Below are positions 36,149 to 50,944 of a DNA stretch of 64,000 bases, piece by piece. The position numbers were made by a program, and so were the translations under genes. Below the pieces are notes generated by a model. It was not told where the DNA came from. It saw only the letters and a list, made by a program, of their open reading frames with translations, and searched no databases. Source of the DNA: Pyrrhoderma lamaoense (Eukaryota > Basidiomycota > Agaricomycetes > Hymenochaetales > Hymenochaetaceae). Position 1 is the stretch's first letter; each line of letters starts with the position of its first letter. The stretch spans positions 1-64,000 of the forward strand of contig NBAZ01000008.1 of assembly GCA_002794735.1 (NCBI GenBank), given 5' to 3'.

Positions 36149-39100
36149 ATGACTTCTTTGGACTTTCATACTTCAAGCATATGTGGTGGGATAGACAATG
36201 GCACTTCTTTAAATGATGAAAAGATTCTTCAGTCTAATGATTTTGTTATGAATGGGTTACTGTCTTTTGATGACCCTCAGCTCATGATGGAATCTGGTAA
36301 GTGTTAACATATTTAAGATACATGCTCGTACTTAATTCAATGTAGTAAAACATGATAATATGCACAAACGCAAGGATCTGCTCACGAATGACCTATCATC
36401 AGCTAATCCGGAGTTTTTGCCGAGTGGGTTACTGGACGACGCACCCGAGACCAAGGCGGTTTATACCAAAGACCGCTTTGAATATAACGGACTTCTAGAC
36501 TTTCCACAAGACTCTTACACGAACTCTATACAACCAACTGAATTCGAGTTGAACGGACTCTTGGACATAAGCCAAGAATCACGATCAGACATCGTGACGT
36601 CGACACGAGGAAAAGATGTATCGCGTATACTAGAAGCGTCAGGTACGTATCGTCTTGAACAAGGTGTGATATCAGTGGCATAACCTATATGCAGAGGAAC
36701 CTCCCACCTTATCACAACTTTTATACTCTGGCAATGAACGGATAGCAACGAAACTAAGTGGAACACGAAATTATTATAATGATTTACAAGGTGTCCTCTC
36801 TGCAACAACATTCGATGGAAAGACCATATACATCAACAAGAAATCCAGGTCCAAGACACATACAGTAAGCTCATGAGCTGATCATATATACATCATACTT
36901 AGAACTAACACCATCATCGGTTTAGATGGCCCCTCGACAGACTACTTCAAATTTACTTAGCGTCCCTGTATATAAATTGAGGGAACAAATATCCGAAGTG
37001 TTGGAATCCCAGAGTTCTCTATCGTTCGTAACTATCTGTATCTTCAAAAATTTAGCTCTAAGTAATTTCTTATAGAGAGGCGGGTCCATCAAAGCCAATG
37101 TCTAATACATCTATAGAGAGTCGACTATGGGTGGATCGTTATCGCCCATCACGTTTTACTGAACTGCTTGGTGACGAGAGGGTACATCGCGAGACTATGT
37201 CGTGGCTGAAAGAATGGGACTACTGTGTCTTTGGTAAACGAAAAGCGCTTAATAGACCGAAGAAATCATATGGTAATCAAGTACAAAACATGGATATGGT
37301 AAGTACACGAAACATATGTAGAGATTGAGTCTAAGAATAATGCTATTGCAGCAAAACAAGTACGAAGATGTCTTCCATAGACCTCGTGAAAAGGTGAATA
37401 ACTCAGTTCAATGCAGACTTTGAATGGTTGACCTTGACAAATTGGACATAGATTCTTCTACTCTCTGGACCAGCGGGGTTCGGAAAAACAACACTCGCAC
37501 ACGTAGCTGCTCTCCAGTCTGGATATGAAGTTATGGAGATAAATGCTAGTGATACCCGATCCGGACAGGCAGTCGAGGATAGGATACGTCCAGCGCTAGA
37601 GGCCGGATCAGCTATTGGAAGTAAAAAACCGGTATGCGTAATCATAGATGAAATCGATGGAGCAACTGGTGCTGGGGATAATGTAAGCCACTTCAATCAT
37701 AAATCTGATCATTACTGAGCTATCGTAGGCTTCCTCGTTTGTCCAAAAATTAATCAACATGACCCAAGAGAAAGGTAAAAAGAAAGGTAAGCCAGTTTCA
37801 AAAAATTGGATTCTTTTAGTTGACACTTTCAGTAGGAAAAGGAGACAAGAAAAAAGACACCGGTCGACCTTTGCTACGACCCTTAATCTGTATCTGTAAT
37901 GATCTTTATGCCTCTTCACTCGCAAAGCTTCGACAGCATGCTCGTATCATACGTTTTTCCCGTCCTTCAGACGTCCACCTAACTAAACGACTAAGGACCA
38001 TATGTGAAAATGAGGATCTACGAGCAGAATCACGCGCACTTACTACGCTAGTGGGAATTGCTAAAGGAGACATGAGAAGTTGTTTAAACACACTTCAAGT
38101 AAGTCTTTGTTTCTCCAGTTGGATTGCCACTACTAAGACAGGGTGTTTTCTCTTATCTCAGTTCATAAAGGCTCGAAATCAGGAAGTCACGGAACCGGTG
38201 ATTCGTACAGCAACGGTCGGTATGAAAGAGGGGGACACCTCCTTTATTTCACTTCTAAGTGGTATATTCGCCCCCATCCCTAGGAAACGGGTGAAAGAAC
38301 TTGGTCTAAGTGAGCTTGACGAGAATCGCTATGTGAACCGTCTTAGTGGGGACATCGATTCCAGTGGTTCTATAGACAAAGTTGCGATAGGTACGTACCC
38401 GATTCTGGATTTTGTATAGAAATCAAATTGACCAGATTGGATTAATCTTATAGGATGTTTTGAACATTACACAAATCTAAAACAATACGAAGCAACGCTT
38501 TCACGCCACGAAAAGGGCATCCACTGGCTGACAGCGTTTGACTCTCTTTCTGGGGCAATGCGTTCGGAACGTGAATATGGACTCATGCCTTACCTATCGT
38601 ATACACTTGTTGGCTTCCATCCTCTTTTCAAGGAGCGTGGTGGCCCTAAAATTGAGCGCCCCAAAGCTGACTGGGATGTAAGCTGGAATCTTTCTTTTTT
38701 TCATTTCGCGAGTGCTAATTAAGTATACCACTCTCCTAATAGGCTCTTACAAAAACAAGAACTAATGAAGAAGTTTACAAGTCTCTAGCGAAATGTGTAC
38801 AGACGTGCGGTACACGTCATATAGGAATGAGACATTTCCTTTCAAATGAAATAATGCAATTAGAGCTTGCTCCAATTCTGAACTGTATTATCTCGCCACC
38901 CTTGCGACCCGTAAGTCAACAACAGGTTCTAGTAACTGCGTATCCAAACTGAAATATAATGCTTAAGGTTAATAGCCAGGTCACTAAGCCGCATGAACGG
39001 ACATTATTGTCACGAGTGGTTGAAATCATGATCTCCCTCGACCTTCGTTTCATACAGGAAAAGGCTGAAGATGGGCAGCTTGTATACAGATTGGAACCGT

Positions 39101-39758
39101 AAGAATCATCTAAAATCTCTCCAAAGTGCATTACTAAAGAACTCACGTCGTGTAAAAGTCCTATTGATGTATTCATCACATATGATGGTAAACGTTCTAC
39201 GAACACCCCAGTTCAGCGTTACGCCACACGGCATATGATAGCAAGCGAGGTCAGTGTATACAAAGTATAGCCTTCGTGAAAAGCGTCTTTAACTTCCAAC
39301 TCAATAACAGATTGACACACACTTAGTAGCACAAAGCGCTGAGATCACGGAACGGGGAAATGCTAAAAACGCAGACTTCTTTCGGAAGTAAGACATTTCC
39401 GTATAATAACAACCACTTGTGGTACTGATAACAATGTATGATCCGATAGGGCTTACTCTGGGAGAATAATCTGACTGCCCTTGGAAAGAGAAAAGTGGAT
39501 GATATCGCAGATAGAGTGAGTCTATTTTAGTCCGATGATTTGCAATGTTTGACTAGGTTATATTAGCCTCCTGTTGACTTCTTTGGCCGCCCGATTGCTG
39601 CATCAAAAGCCCCAAACTCCAAGAAGAGTAGATACTCGGGTCCATCATCTAAGAGAAGCTGCGCTTCGAACGAAAAGACGTTCAAGGTTTCTTATAGGTA
39701 CAATGAAGGATGTTCTGCTGCTGTAAGGAAACCAATGAAGGTCTCATCTTTTCTATGA
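36149..39758 (+). CDS. CTF18: Alternative clamp loader subunit Ctf18
   Basis: Ctf18 is the large subunit of the RFC-like complex (with Ctf8 and Dcc1) that acts on PCNA in cohesion and checkpoint signalling. Start ATG 36149. The N-terminal 150 residues carry a repeated short motif (MNGLLSFDD, PSGLLDDAP, NGLLDFPQDS, NGLLDISQES). The core follows: LWVDRYRPSRFTELLGDERV, Walker A LLLSGPAGFGKTTLAH, INASDTRSGQAVEDRI, Walker B VCVIIDEIDGA, RPLICICNDLYASSLAKLRQ, KGDMRSCLNTLQ, and the C-terminal FKVSYRYNEGCSAAVRKPM ending at 39758. About thirteen exons; the frame is continuous where checked. Confidence 0.94.
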
Positions 39759-39970
39759 TACTTGAATATATTGTAATACATAGATGTTTATCATTTACTT
39801 TAAAATAGCTATATATATATCTTGTAGCATGCATTCGAGTGTGACTTATTTATAATATGTATAAGACAGAATACTCTGATAGCAAACGATTTTAATTCAT
39901 TGAAATATGAATACAGCTCTTCGTGATATTCGTGACTTTAAATCATAATGGCATCTCGTGTCACCACGTC

Positions 39971-42576
39971 TCATAAGACGTAGCGGAACTCGAGATTTTG
40001 TCCATCCGTAAGATCCAAAAACTCTCTATCAACCTTCCTTTTCTCCTCTCCACCCTTCTCGTTCTTCACCACGATGTAAACATCGTCGAAGCTGGAATCA
40101 GGTTGTGCTTGTGCTCTAGCCGCATTAGCTCGTGAGAGATATATCCGTATAAGTATACTGAGAATGCCAACACAACCATTAGCAGCGATCATGATCGCCC
40201 ATGGGACGATATTTCTGGAGACCAGCCATTCGGATAAGCATCAGAGTATATCTACTTGCAGACCGGGTACTTACCGAGGTCGATATTTCTGCTTCCACAT
40301 GAATGGCCCAGCCGCATTTCCGATCGCATATGCCACTAAAACGATCCCATTTGTAGTTATACGCTAAAAAGGTTTATTTCAGTTAACTACCCATGAAAAC
40401 GAGCCAGTATAGCCACCTTGCTGTGACCAGAAGACGTGCTATTTGTCCATCCAAGAAGAACGGGAAGGCATCCATTAGAAATTACTGGGAAAGATAGAAA
40501 AAGTTATAAGCAAGATGTAGAAAGAGGCAGGGGTAACTAACGTACAAGCAGTCCAGTACGAAAATAATAACCCAATCCTATTACTAAAGGGTAGCGTGAT
40601 AACAAGAATACCGCCAATAATCCCAGGTATCGTAAATAGTGAGATTGAGTATGCACGAAAGTTCGGTAGCAAGGATGACGCCCTTGTGGAACCGAAGATA
40701 GCGAAACCTGAATAAGTCGTTAAGTCGGCTATTCCTTACGACAATGTCACTCGAAGATACATACTAACAATCTTATGGGGAAATTATAGTACTGTAAGAA
40801 CGTGCAGAACGAGTAAGATATAGGGGACTTACGACACCATCCACACATCCAAGCAGAGTTGTTTGGATTTCAGAGAATCTGAAACTTCGGTTTAACCCCG
40901 ATACAATATATCACAGCGATAAAACAGGAGCATACCCAAACATGTTAACAATCAGCTGCCTTTGGTTAGTTAACTGAGAATTGCAACGCTTAGTATTGTT
41001 AGGCATTCTATAATTCAAGTTTATACATACGGAATTCGGAATTTGACTTGAAGAGACATGAAAAATAAGGAATTATATAAGGTGCTTCGAATCACTGATA
41101 ACGTACTTTATCGCAACCACCAAAGCAAAAAGCCATGTCTTTGGATCCCGGAAGCTTCAATACATCTTGATTCAGTCTTGAGCTAAGAGTCATCGGCGTG
41201 AATTATATTGATCTCACTTACTGGCTTAACTTGAAGTGTTTGTTCTCCACACCCGTCTGATTTTGTTTGATACGAAGGACGGCAAGGCATTTTTCTTCAG
41301 CAGATAGAAAGCGAGCGTTTGCTGGCGAGTCGGGAAAAAGGAACCTTGAGAAGCGTAAAATATTTGAGCGTTAGGTGATCAATCCTACAACGTCTACATC
41401 GCTACTTGACAGCGTACCAGAATAGAACGGATGTTATGAGTGTAATTATCCCTGTGATTATCATGAGCCTAGAAGGTGGGCGTTGAGAAGTAATGCCTTA
41501 AAATATAAGACTGCGGAGAAATTATCACCATTGCCAAGGTTCAAACTTTTCAACTTTGGTGTGTGCGACACCAAAAGCTATAAACCCTAAAATAATGACG
41601 GCCGCCCCATTCATTAAAACTGAGCGAAAACAAGAGAGCAGTCGGCGGAGATGAACATCAGAATACCAAAGGTTCTAGATGACGTACACCAATAACCCAC
41701 TCGAGCCATTTGCTCGGCCCGCGTGTAAAACATGGAAGTTACAATAAGAAATCCTATGATATTTTGGTCCAACTTTACCAAATTTCCGAGATAATCTGTG
41801 TATTCTTACCAGCAGTGATAGCACCCTCGCACATGCCTAGGATAAACCGCACCGCAAACAAACCTCCAAAGCTTGTGCAGGCAGCATGACAGCAGAGTGC
41901 GACTGACCACACAAAGATGTTGATACTAGTGCATGTCAGTACTCAAGTAGGTTGCTATATAGACGATGGACTGAATGATACCTCATCCACTTTCCCACAG
42001 GAAATCTCTGTAAGGCAAGATTTTGTGGATATTCGAAAGCCAAATAGCTCAGATAAAAGATGGTCCCTAGCCAATTAAACTGGTTGGCAGTCAAATGAGT
42101 CGATTGACTGATCAAAATATCAAAAACTGTTTGAATCCATGTAGTTGATAGTATAACATACGTAAGTCCGAGGACTGCAGATTGCCCTAAAGTTGTTTTG
42201 TCTGCGAATTGCATTCTGATTTTGTTTGTTAAAGTCTGTGAAATGAGTTAAAGTACAAGTACGGACAGGTATAATACTGTATAGTATTTGTGTAAGTCAA
42301 ATAATCATCTCTCTGTGCGAAAGTAAATGAGCTTACAACACATGAGTGGCATTAGATTCCAGTCAATTTTCCGTCTAAAGCGTTGATAGTTAGAATGTAG
42401 TGCTCGAGGAGAAATAAGTAGTGAGACCATTACCTGAGTCGTAAGGCATCCTCTGGACTGATAGTGTCATTGTGACCACCAAGCGCTAACTGGGCAGCCA
42501 CATCTACCTCACTAGTTTCTGCCCCAATTCCCTTCTCTGAGCGTTCTGTACTCACTATACTATCCGATTTTGACAT
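39971..42576 (-). CDS. MFS transporter, Dal5/allantoate permease (ACS) family
   Basis: Major facilitator in the plasma membrane; the family carries anions such as allantoate, nicotinate or other carboxylates. Start ATG 42576 (MSKSDSIVSTERSEKGIGAE); a cytoplasmic N-terminus ends SPEDALRLRRKIDWNLMPLM. Membrane exons include DKTTLGQSAVLGL, NWLGTIFYLSYLAFEYPQNL, FLILGMCEGAITAG-type and GAAVIILGFIAFGVAHT, then SPANARFLSAEEK in the central loop. The C-terminus DREFLDLTDGQNLEFRYVL is typical of fungal Dal5-group members. More than a dozen small exons, so individual borders are approximate. The substrate cannot be told from sequence. Confidence 0.85.
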
Positions 42577-43403
42577 TATAGTTCTTCCTAGGAGCAGGCA
42601 CTCAAGTTCTGTCCCTTATTGAATAATAGTCGGAAAAGGGGGACTATGGGATAACCAATTTCCATGCCATTATATAGTTCTGTTGTTTATTAAGCTGAGA
42701 AGATTCGGCTAACATTTAGAAGTCTGATCGATTGTATGAGTTACTTAGGGCATCAGCGGAAGTTTGAAGGGAAAAGATATCGTTAAGTTCATCTCCGGTA
42801 GAATTTGATCGCTTGAACAAAATTGCGGATCCGAGAAGCTTGTTCATCGTTTCTTGACTCTACCATAAGATATGAAGCAGCCATCAATCATTGAAACACG
42901 AGTGCAGTATAACATTTATAGTAGTACACGAGGCTGTCCATAATGACAGGAGACAAATATCATCTGCTGTTATGACGGAAGTATTTCAATATGTTACAAC
43001 TCGGACGCCACGGGTTTTGTGTGTCCTGAAAAGTATATTTATAATTTGTATTGCTGACACTAGTATCAATACTAAGAACATCATAATTACGTGTGCGCTT
43101 TTGCATCCACGTGAGCCGTTATCCCACCGAACCCACTTCGCCGAGAGTACTTGTTTGCAAAGGCGTCTCAAATTTCATTATAGGCTTGCTGCAGTTCTAG
43201 GTGACTGACTGTATAGTCTTTCATATTAATTACTTTATCTAAGTGTCAATATTGAGGTAACCGTGGAAGCCATAGACATTTGTGTGTGTTGTCTACCTCA
43301 AGAGTTCATAAAGTCTCTTGTCTTGTCTTGCCTTATCTTTTCAAAACCTCCATTAAAGGTCTATTCCGGTACTCTTTTCTTGAATTATTGAGCAGAAATA
43401 GAT
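42577..43403. promoter_or_regulatory. Intergenic region between divergent MFS and CLP1 genes
   Basis: About 830 bp with no convincing exon; the open frame 42891-43208 has no family features. Presumably holds both promoters. A CT-rich stretch (about 43310-43330, TCTTGTCTTGCCTTATC) precedes the CLP1 start. Confidence 0.45.
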
Positions 43404-45477
43404 ATGGATATGGACACAACAGAAGTGAAGGAATGGAAACTTGAGCCTGAAACAGAGTATCGCTTTGAGCTTGACCCCGACACTACACTCGCAATCAAAG
43501 TGAGTACTGTGACGGTGCTTGTGGGATCTTTGACTCACTTTCTCCCGATTATACTAGCTGCTGCAAGGTCATGCAGAAATATTCGGAGCAGAGCTTGGGC
43601 AAGGAGTTAGCTATCTTTTTGGCCTTGAGTGTAAAGCTGCCGTCTACACTTGGCAAGGTTGCACACTTCAGATATGTCCACATCTGCTTTCTCCTCTCCT
43701 CTCAATCATTATATAAGTGATACTTATTATGCTCTCTTAACTTCACGTCACAGGAAGACCTTCAACGGAATATGTTTCCGAGGAAACTCCTATGGTAGCT
43801 TATATGAACCTTCATCTCGCCTTTGAGCAGATGCGGGTTCGTACCCTAAGTAAATCCCGTAACTCACCAACACCTTACGAAGCTGCTGGTATCCCTGAGG
43901 GACCGCCACGGGCTTTGGTACTCGGACCGGAAAACGCAGGAAAGACCACAGCTTGCAAGATTTTAATCAACTATGCCGTCCGGAGTGGTCAACATTGGGC
44001 ACCAATGTTCGCCAACGTAGACCCGAGTGATGCAAGTTTTTCTGTACTACATTGCGCATTAAGGGGTGTCCGCTGATAAAATATAAATAGGGTTGCTTTA
44101 CTGTTCCAGGCACTATTTCCGCATGTGCCATTGATGCTCCAGTACCTACTCAAACACCAGCAAATCCTCTAGGATTCAGTGCAACGTCCGCACCTACTGC
44201 ACTGTCTTCGTCTGCCCTTTTACCCACTGTGTACTGGTATGGACATGCAGAAGCGCGCCAAAATCCGCTTTTGTTGGATCGTCTTATTCGCATCATGGGA
44301 GAAAGTGTTATTACGAGACAAGATAGGGATCCAATAGGTAGTCCATTGAGTCTTAGCAGATATGATTCTTCAAATGCTAACGTTGAACTTCCTATCGTCC
44401 GCTTCTAGAAAAAAGTTCCGGGATTATTGTGGATACACCATCTTCATTTGCGGCTGTTCGTGTATCAAATGACAAGAAATACTCGCTCGTAAAAGCATGT
44501 ATCGAGGCCTTTCATAGTATGTACCTAAAAATAACTATCTTACAAACATTCCGATCCCTAAGTGTCTATCTATTCTTCTCAAACGTATCTAAAAGTCAAC
44601 GTCATATTGGTCATCGGTCATGAAAAACTGAACGTTGAGATGCAGCGGATGTTCGGTTTCCAACTCACCGTCATAAAACTACCTAAATCTGGAGGTGTAC
44701 GTCTTTGTCCAAATACCCCCTCCGGCCATTGATAACTACCGTAAGGCTAACCATACGTATTCGCGGAAATACAACAAAAAAATAGGTTGTTGATCTTGAT
44801 CTCAGTTATCGCGAACGTGTTCACAGATACCAGATACACAACTACATGTATGGTCAAGTTCTCAAGCCTCCATCTGGATTCACACAATCTGGTCCAACAG
44901 GAGAAGATGTAGCTGATCAATACGACATGCGCCTATCTCCCATATCTACCGTTATAAAATTTAGTGATATTACTATTTATCGCATTGGAGGAGGTACGTA
45001 AAGATGCATCCTCGGATTTTTTTAGAAATGTCTGTGATACTAACTTTTTTTCTCTCTCCTCATTGGGAAATGAATCAAACTTATTGTAACTGGACCCAAA
45101 ACAGGAGCCATGGCACCTTCAAGCGCTCTTCCGATTGGCGCGCAGCGTGCGGTATCTGAGTTACAGCCCATTTTAGTTGATCCCGAACAAAAGGGGTCAG
45201 GATTGCTGAATTCCGTTCTTGCTCTCTTGGAACCTCAGAACCCTGATGAAAACGAACGATATGATGAAGAGATACTTGATCTTTCGGTTTCAGCCTTTCT
45301 TGTCGTGTGAGTTTGTTTCAGAACATCTCTTTAAATCTGCTTTCATTTATATATACCGATCTATTTAGCACAGGACTTGATACCAACAACAAAAAAATGA
45401 CTGTACTCATGCCTAGTCCCGGAACTATCACAGGAAGAATTGCACTCATGGGTTCCTTTGAATGGATAGATCAATAG
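43404..45477 (+). CDS. CLP1: mRNA cleavage and polyadenylation factor Clp1
   Basis: Clp1 is a P-loop protein of cleavage factor IA in 3'-end formation. Start ATG 43404. N-terminal domain: KLEPETEYRFELDPDTTLAI, then after an intron GHAEIFGAELGQGVSYLFG and CKAAVYTWQGC. P-loop region: ALVLGPENAGKTTACKILIN, then FANVDPSD and YWYGHAEARQNPLLLDRLI. Further exons give GIIVDTPSSF and VVDLDLSYRERV; the C-terminal domain ends MPSPGTITGRIALMGSFEWI at 45477. Short introns throughout, no frame break found. In fungi this protein binds ATP but is generally not an active RNA kinase; that is family knowledge, not shown here. Confidence 0.94.
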
Positions 45478-45688
45478 AAGTTTGTCGTACAAAACAAATA
45501 TAACTAAACAATAGGAGATTTCCAAAAATATGAAGTATATTTGTTCCGTTATATCAACGTTCTACTTATATATGATAAAAGGTAAAAGCCTCCTATCATA
45601 GTCTTGAAATATCGCGACCCCAAACACCACTGAAGAAATTCAAGTTTAACATCAACACGAGTCGTCACAAACCATATTGACTATAAAC

Positions 45689-48321
45689 CTACCGAATGAT
45701 CCAATCAAACATAAGAAGAGCGCGTGTACGTGACGAAACTTGTTCACTCCAGTAAACACTACGCCATGCATACATTGCCGCTAAGCCTCCCATGAAGCTA
45801 CGATTCCCAAAATCGAATACAGCTGCATTTCCTATGTACGCCAAGCTACCTAGGTGCAAGTACTTGAAAGGCCCAAAGACAGCCTCATCCGTGAAGGGTA
45901 TATCGTTAGCTTCTAGTATTTCACGCTGTTTTTCGAGTTTAGAGAGCTTTTTCCCTAAATATTTTCCTTGCTGAGAGGCAACTTGTGCGGTCTTTTACAG
46001 TGGCATGAGTACTCGATGCAATAATTGAATACTGTAGCTTACGGCTGGGAGAGGTGTAATCTTGCTACTTATTTCTTGTAGGAGAAGCGCGAGTTCATTG
46101 AGATTAAGACTATCGTCCTTGTCTGAGTCATACCGTTCAAAAAGGTCTCGCACTTTCTGAAGGTGTGATTCGGCCATGGGTATCCTTTTCTTGATCTGTG
46201 CAGCTATAGGTAATTTAGTCACTGACTGACCGAAGTCTCAGATGTTGGAAGTAAACAAGTACCCATGATTTTCCATTCCTCGATATCTATTTTCCCGTCC
46301 CTATTTCTATCTGCAGCATCCACGAGCTCCAGAAGATGACTGACAATATTTGACTCCATCTTTGTGCAAGAGGTATCAATTTTCAACACTTGGTCCATGA
46401 GATGAGACTACTTACCACACTAGCGTCACCAATAGCATACACCGTACCAAGCGGTGCGCCCTTGACTCTTAAGTGCGCATCAACCTCTATAGCTTTGAAA
46501 TGCACTTGATTGGGAAGGAGAGAAGATACTCGTTTTGTAAATGGGTTCATTGCAATGCCAGTGGACCACAGTACAAAGTTCGCAGGTATCTCGTGCTCCA
46601 CAAGTCTTCCCTCTTCACTCTTCGTTGTGTAGATAACTTTGTCATGTTCGACTTCTTTTACTCTGAATGAATATTGATTAGCATGAAAGGGCACATGAGT
46701 GGAGAGAAATCAGATCTACCGGGCATTGGTGATAACATTAACATTATCACGCTTAAATTTTTCCTATGAGAACATAACTAGCTGTAAGATAAGAGCCTTA
46801 TCATGCTTTAATAAGAGCTGACCTCCGCATATTTAGAGATAGCTTCTGAATACTAGACGAGGAATCAGTAAGGGTATCATCTTCATATCTTGCAAACTGT
46901 ACCGTGTTTAATATATGTTCCCTAGATTGGATTAGATGAATTGATACCTCCTCGCGACAAAGTTTGGGATACTAGAACGATAGCAATTCGTTACAAGTAT
47001 CATTTTATGAACTCTAGGCAGCTTACGTAGTTCAAGATATCTTCCTGACACAAGTCGTAAATTTCCTTGAATCATATGCTAAGTCACGAAGTAGGTGAAT
47101 TACTTGCAGTAAATAATTACCGCAGCAGTCTCAACACCAGTTGGCCCACCTCCACACACGACAAAGCTCAGAAGTCGTTTACGCTCTTCAGGTGATGTCG
47201 TCGGTAGACTAGCGGTCTCAAAGTTATCTATGCCGCAATCAGTTTTATTCAGTTTACAGTCTGAGGAAGGCTAACCAGATATTCTTCTACGGATGGCCTG
47301 GGCATCTGCAACGGTCTTTAGCTGGAAGGTGTGATTAAGACCAGGTACACCATGAGTGGTCGATGTTGATCCGACAGCAATGACCAATCTATCATATCTA
47401 TTCAATTCAATTCAATATTAATGATTAATCGTTAGGAGAATGATACAATTTTTTATTTACTTACGGCACATAAATGTTATGCTTCTCGCCATCAGGCCCT
47501 GTAGTCTCAACTTCTAATAAGCGTTCGCCCATGACGATATCAACAGCCTTTCCATTGATATAGTGTCCTCGAAGCCGGGCAACAATCTTTCGGAGTGGTT
47601 CAATCAGGGACCGGACTTGAACAGTACCGACGGCGGCAGCTGAACGCATATGTATCAGCATATTTGGACAGAACTAGCGCTATCTAGATCTGTTCTTACA
47701 CGGCAAAAGAGGTGTGAAGGTTGTAAACGTTTCCGGTGAGATTAGAGTAACATGGTATTGTCCGGATTGTAAGGTATTCAAAACACCCATGGCCTACAAA
47801 TCGTTTTATTAACTAGATATATAACACTTTATGGATACTTACACCCCATCCACCACCGACAATAACTAGTCGGGGTTTTGTAGATAGCTGTTTGTTCTCT
47901 TCATCCTCCTCATCACCGACAAGTACCTCCGCCACAGGAAGTTTCTTTGGCCCACCAACTTCAGGATGTAAAGCAAGGGGATTTACGGGCACTCGATCTA
48001 TGTGTCTCTCGGTGTAAGTGAAAGCGTCATGTAAGAATATCACGCTTCCAACGAGGACGATGCCGATGGCGCTTGAAGCGCAGAGAAAAGCTGTCCATTT
48101 TGCTGCTGTTTTAACACGACTTACAACTTTTGAGCCAGTTGATTTCTCTTTAGGGTTTCTTCATTTTTATGAATAGCCTCCTGCTGGTTAAAAGAGCTTA
48201 TATGAAATGAACGTTGTAGCGGGACTCTTCCGTAAAGTGTTCCTGAATGACGACCTGGACTTCGCAGTACGCTATTACGTGCCACATTTGTTGGCGAGCG
48301 CACTACGAGGCGACCGAGCAT
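45689..48321 (-). CDS. External alternative NADH dehydrogenase with two EF-hands
   Basis: Type II NADH:ubiquinone oxidoreductase of the mitochondrial inner membrane, oxidising NADH without proton pumping. Start ATG 48321; a basic mitochondrial presequence is followed by a membrane helix (FLCASSAIGIVLVGSVIFLH), consistent with facing the intermembrane space. FAD motif LVIVGGGWG, then VISLIEPLRKIV-type strand, YDRLVIAVGSTSTTHGVPG, FVVCGGGPTGVETA-type exon near 47150, and VLWSTGIAMNPF, GTVYAIGDASV. Between this and VASQQGKYLGKKLSKLEKQR lie two canonical EF-hand loops: DRNRDGKIDIEE (about 46290-46330) and DSDKDDSLNLNE (about 46095-46135). The C-terminus ends DWIIR. Calcium control is inferred from the loops. 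It is the Nde type rather than internal Ndi. Confidence 0.9.
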
Positions 48322-48719
48322 ACTGGCAAAGAGCCAGAAGGGCGAGAAGAAAGGAGATATTTACCAATTCACGACGTGCGCCAGTATGAACACCAACCCA
48401 CCACGAGTTGGACACTCTGACAACGGTGCGTTTTTTTTACAGCAGTGTGGTATGACATCAACCGGATCAACGGCGTGCGTCATATCAGGCTACTTTATTT
48501 TTATCTATCTATCTAAGCTATTTTTGTCAGTCCAAGGGTATTCTGATGTAATCGAGTATGAAGTATAGAGAAAGTTGATTTTTAGCAGATGCACGAAACT
48601 AATGGACATGTACTCTAAACGTATTTTTTAACGCATGTCTAATGACAAGTCCATTCTAGTGCACAGGTCGTTCGTTTTCACCGAGTGAAGAGTGGGATCC
48701 AAGTAGATGCTAAAGCAGT
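48322..48719. other. Intergenic, no gene seen
   Basis: Between the NADH dehydrogenase start and the ATP2 stop, both on the minus strand. An open frame at 48386-48568 has no supporting features. Confidence 0.6.
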
Positions 48720-50463
<1,744 letters not shown>

Positions 50464-50944
50464 CGTCGTCGAGCACTGCAGCGACAGAAGGATGAAGGAA
50501 CGGTGAGAAAAGCCAGCGAGCAGCTAAAATTCGTTTTTTAAGCGGAGTTCCAATTCGCTTACCCTTCCCGGTCTCGGCCGAGTGACCTTTGTACGTACAG
50601 AACTAGTTTTGTAGCATACAAGATGCTCTTTTCTTGATGTGCGAAGATAGGTTATATGCGACTTAGATGGGGAACAATATGCAAAAAAATGAAGAGCCGA
50701 AAATTATGTGTTTTTGCGGTATGTAGAGCTTGAAGGAACAACCTGTGAAAATCTGAACACGTAAGCGACTGACGAATGCGGTCAAAGTACGGATTGTAGC
50801 TTGTGTAAAATATCGTCGTAGCCAATAGGATTTCAATGTACACTCATTTCTTTATAAAGAATAATATAATACAAATGATATATTATACACAGATGTACCA
50901 CATAAGAAGAGATGGTATATCAACTATTACCAACAAAAATCAGA
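50464..50944. other. Intergenic (ATP2 upstream region)
   Basis: Between the ATP2 start and the cyclin C stop, both minus strand, so it holds the ATP2 promoter. A short minus-strand frame at 50652-50843 shows nothing recognisable. Confidence 0.5.
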
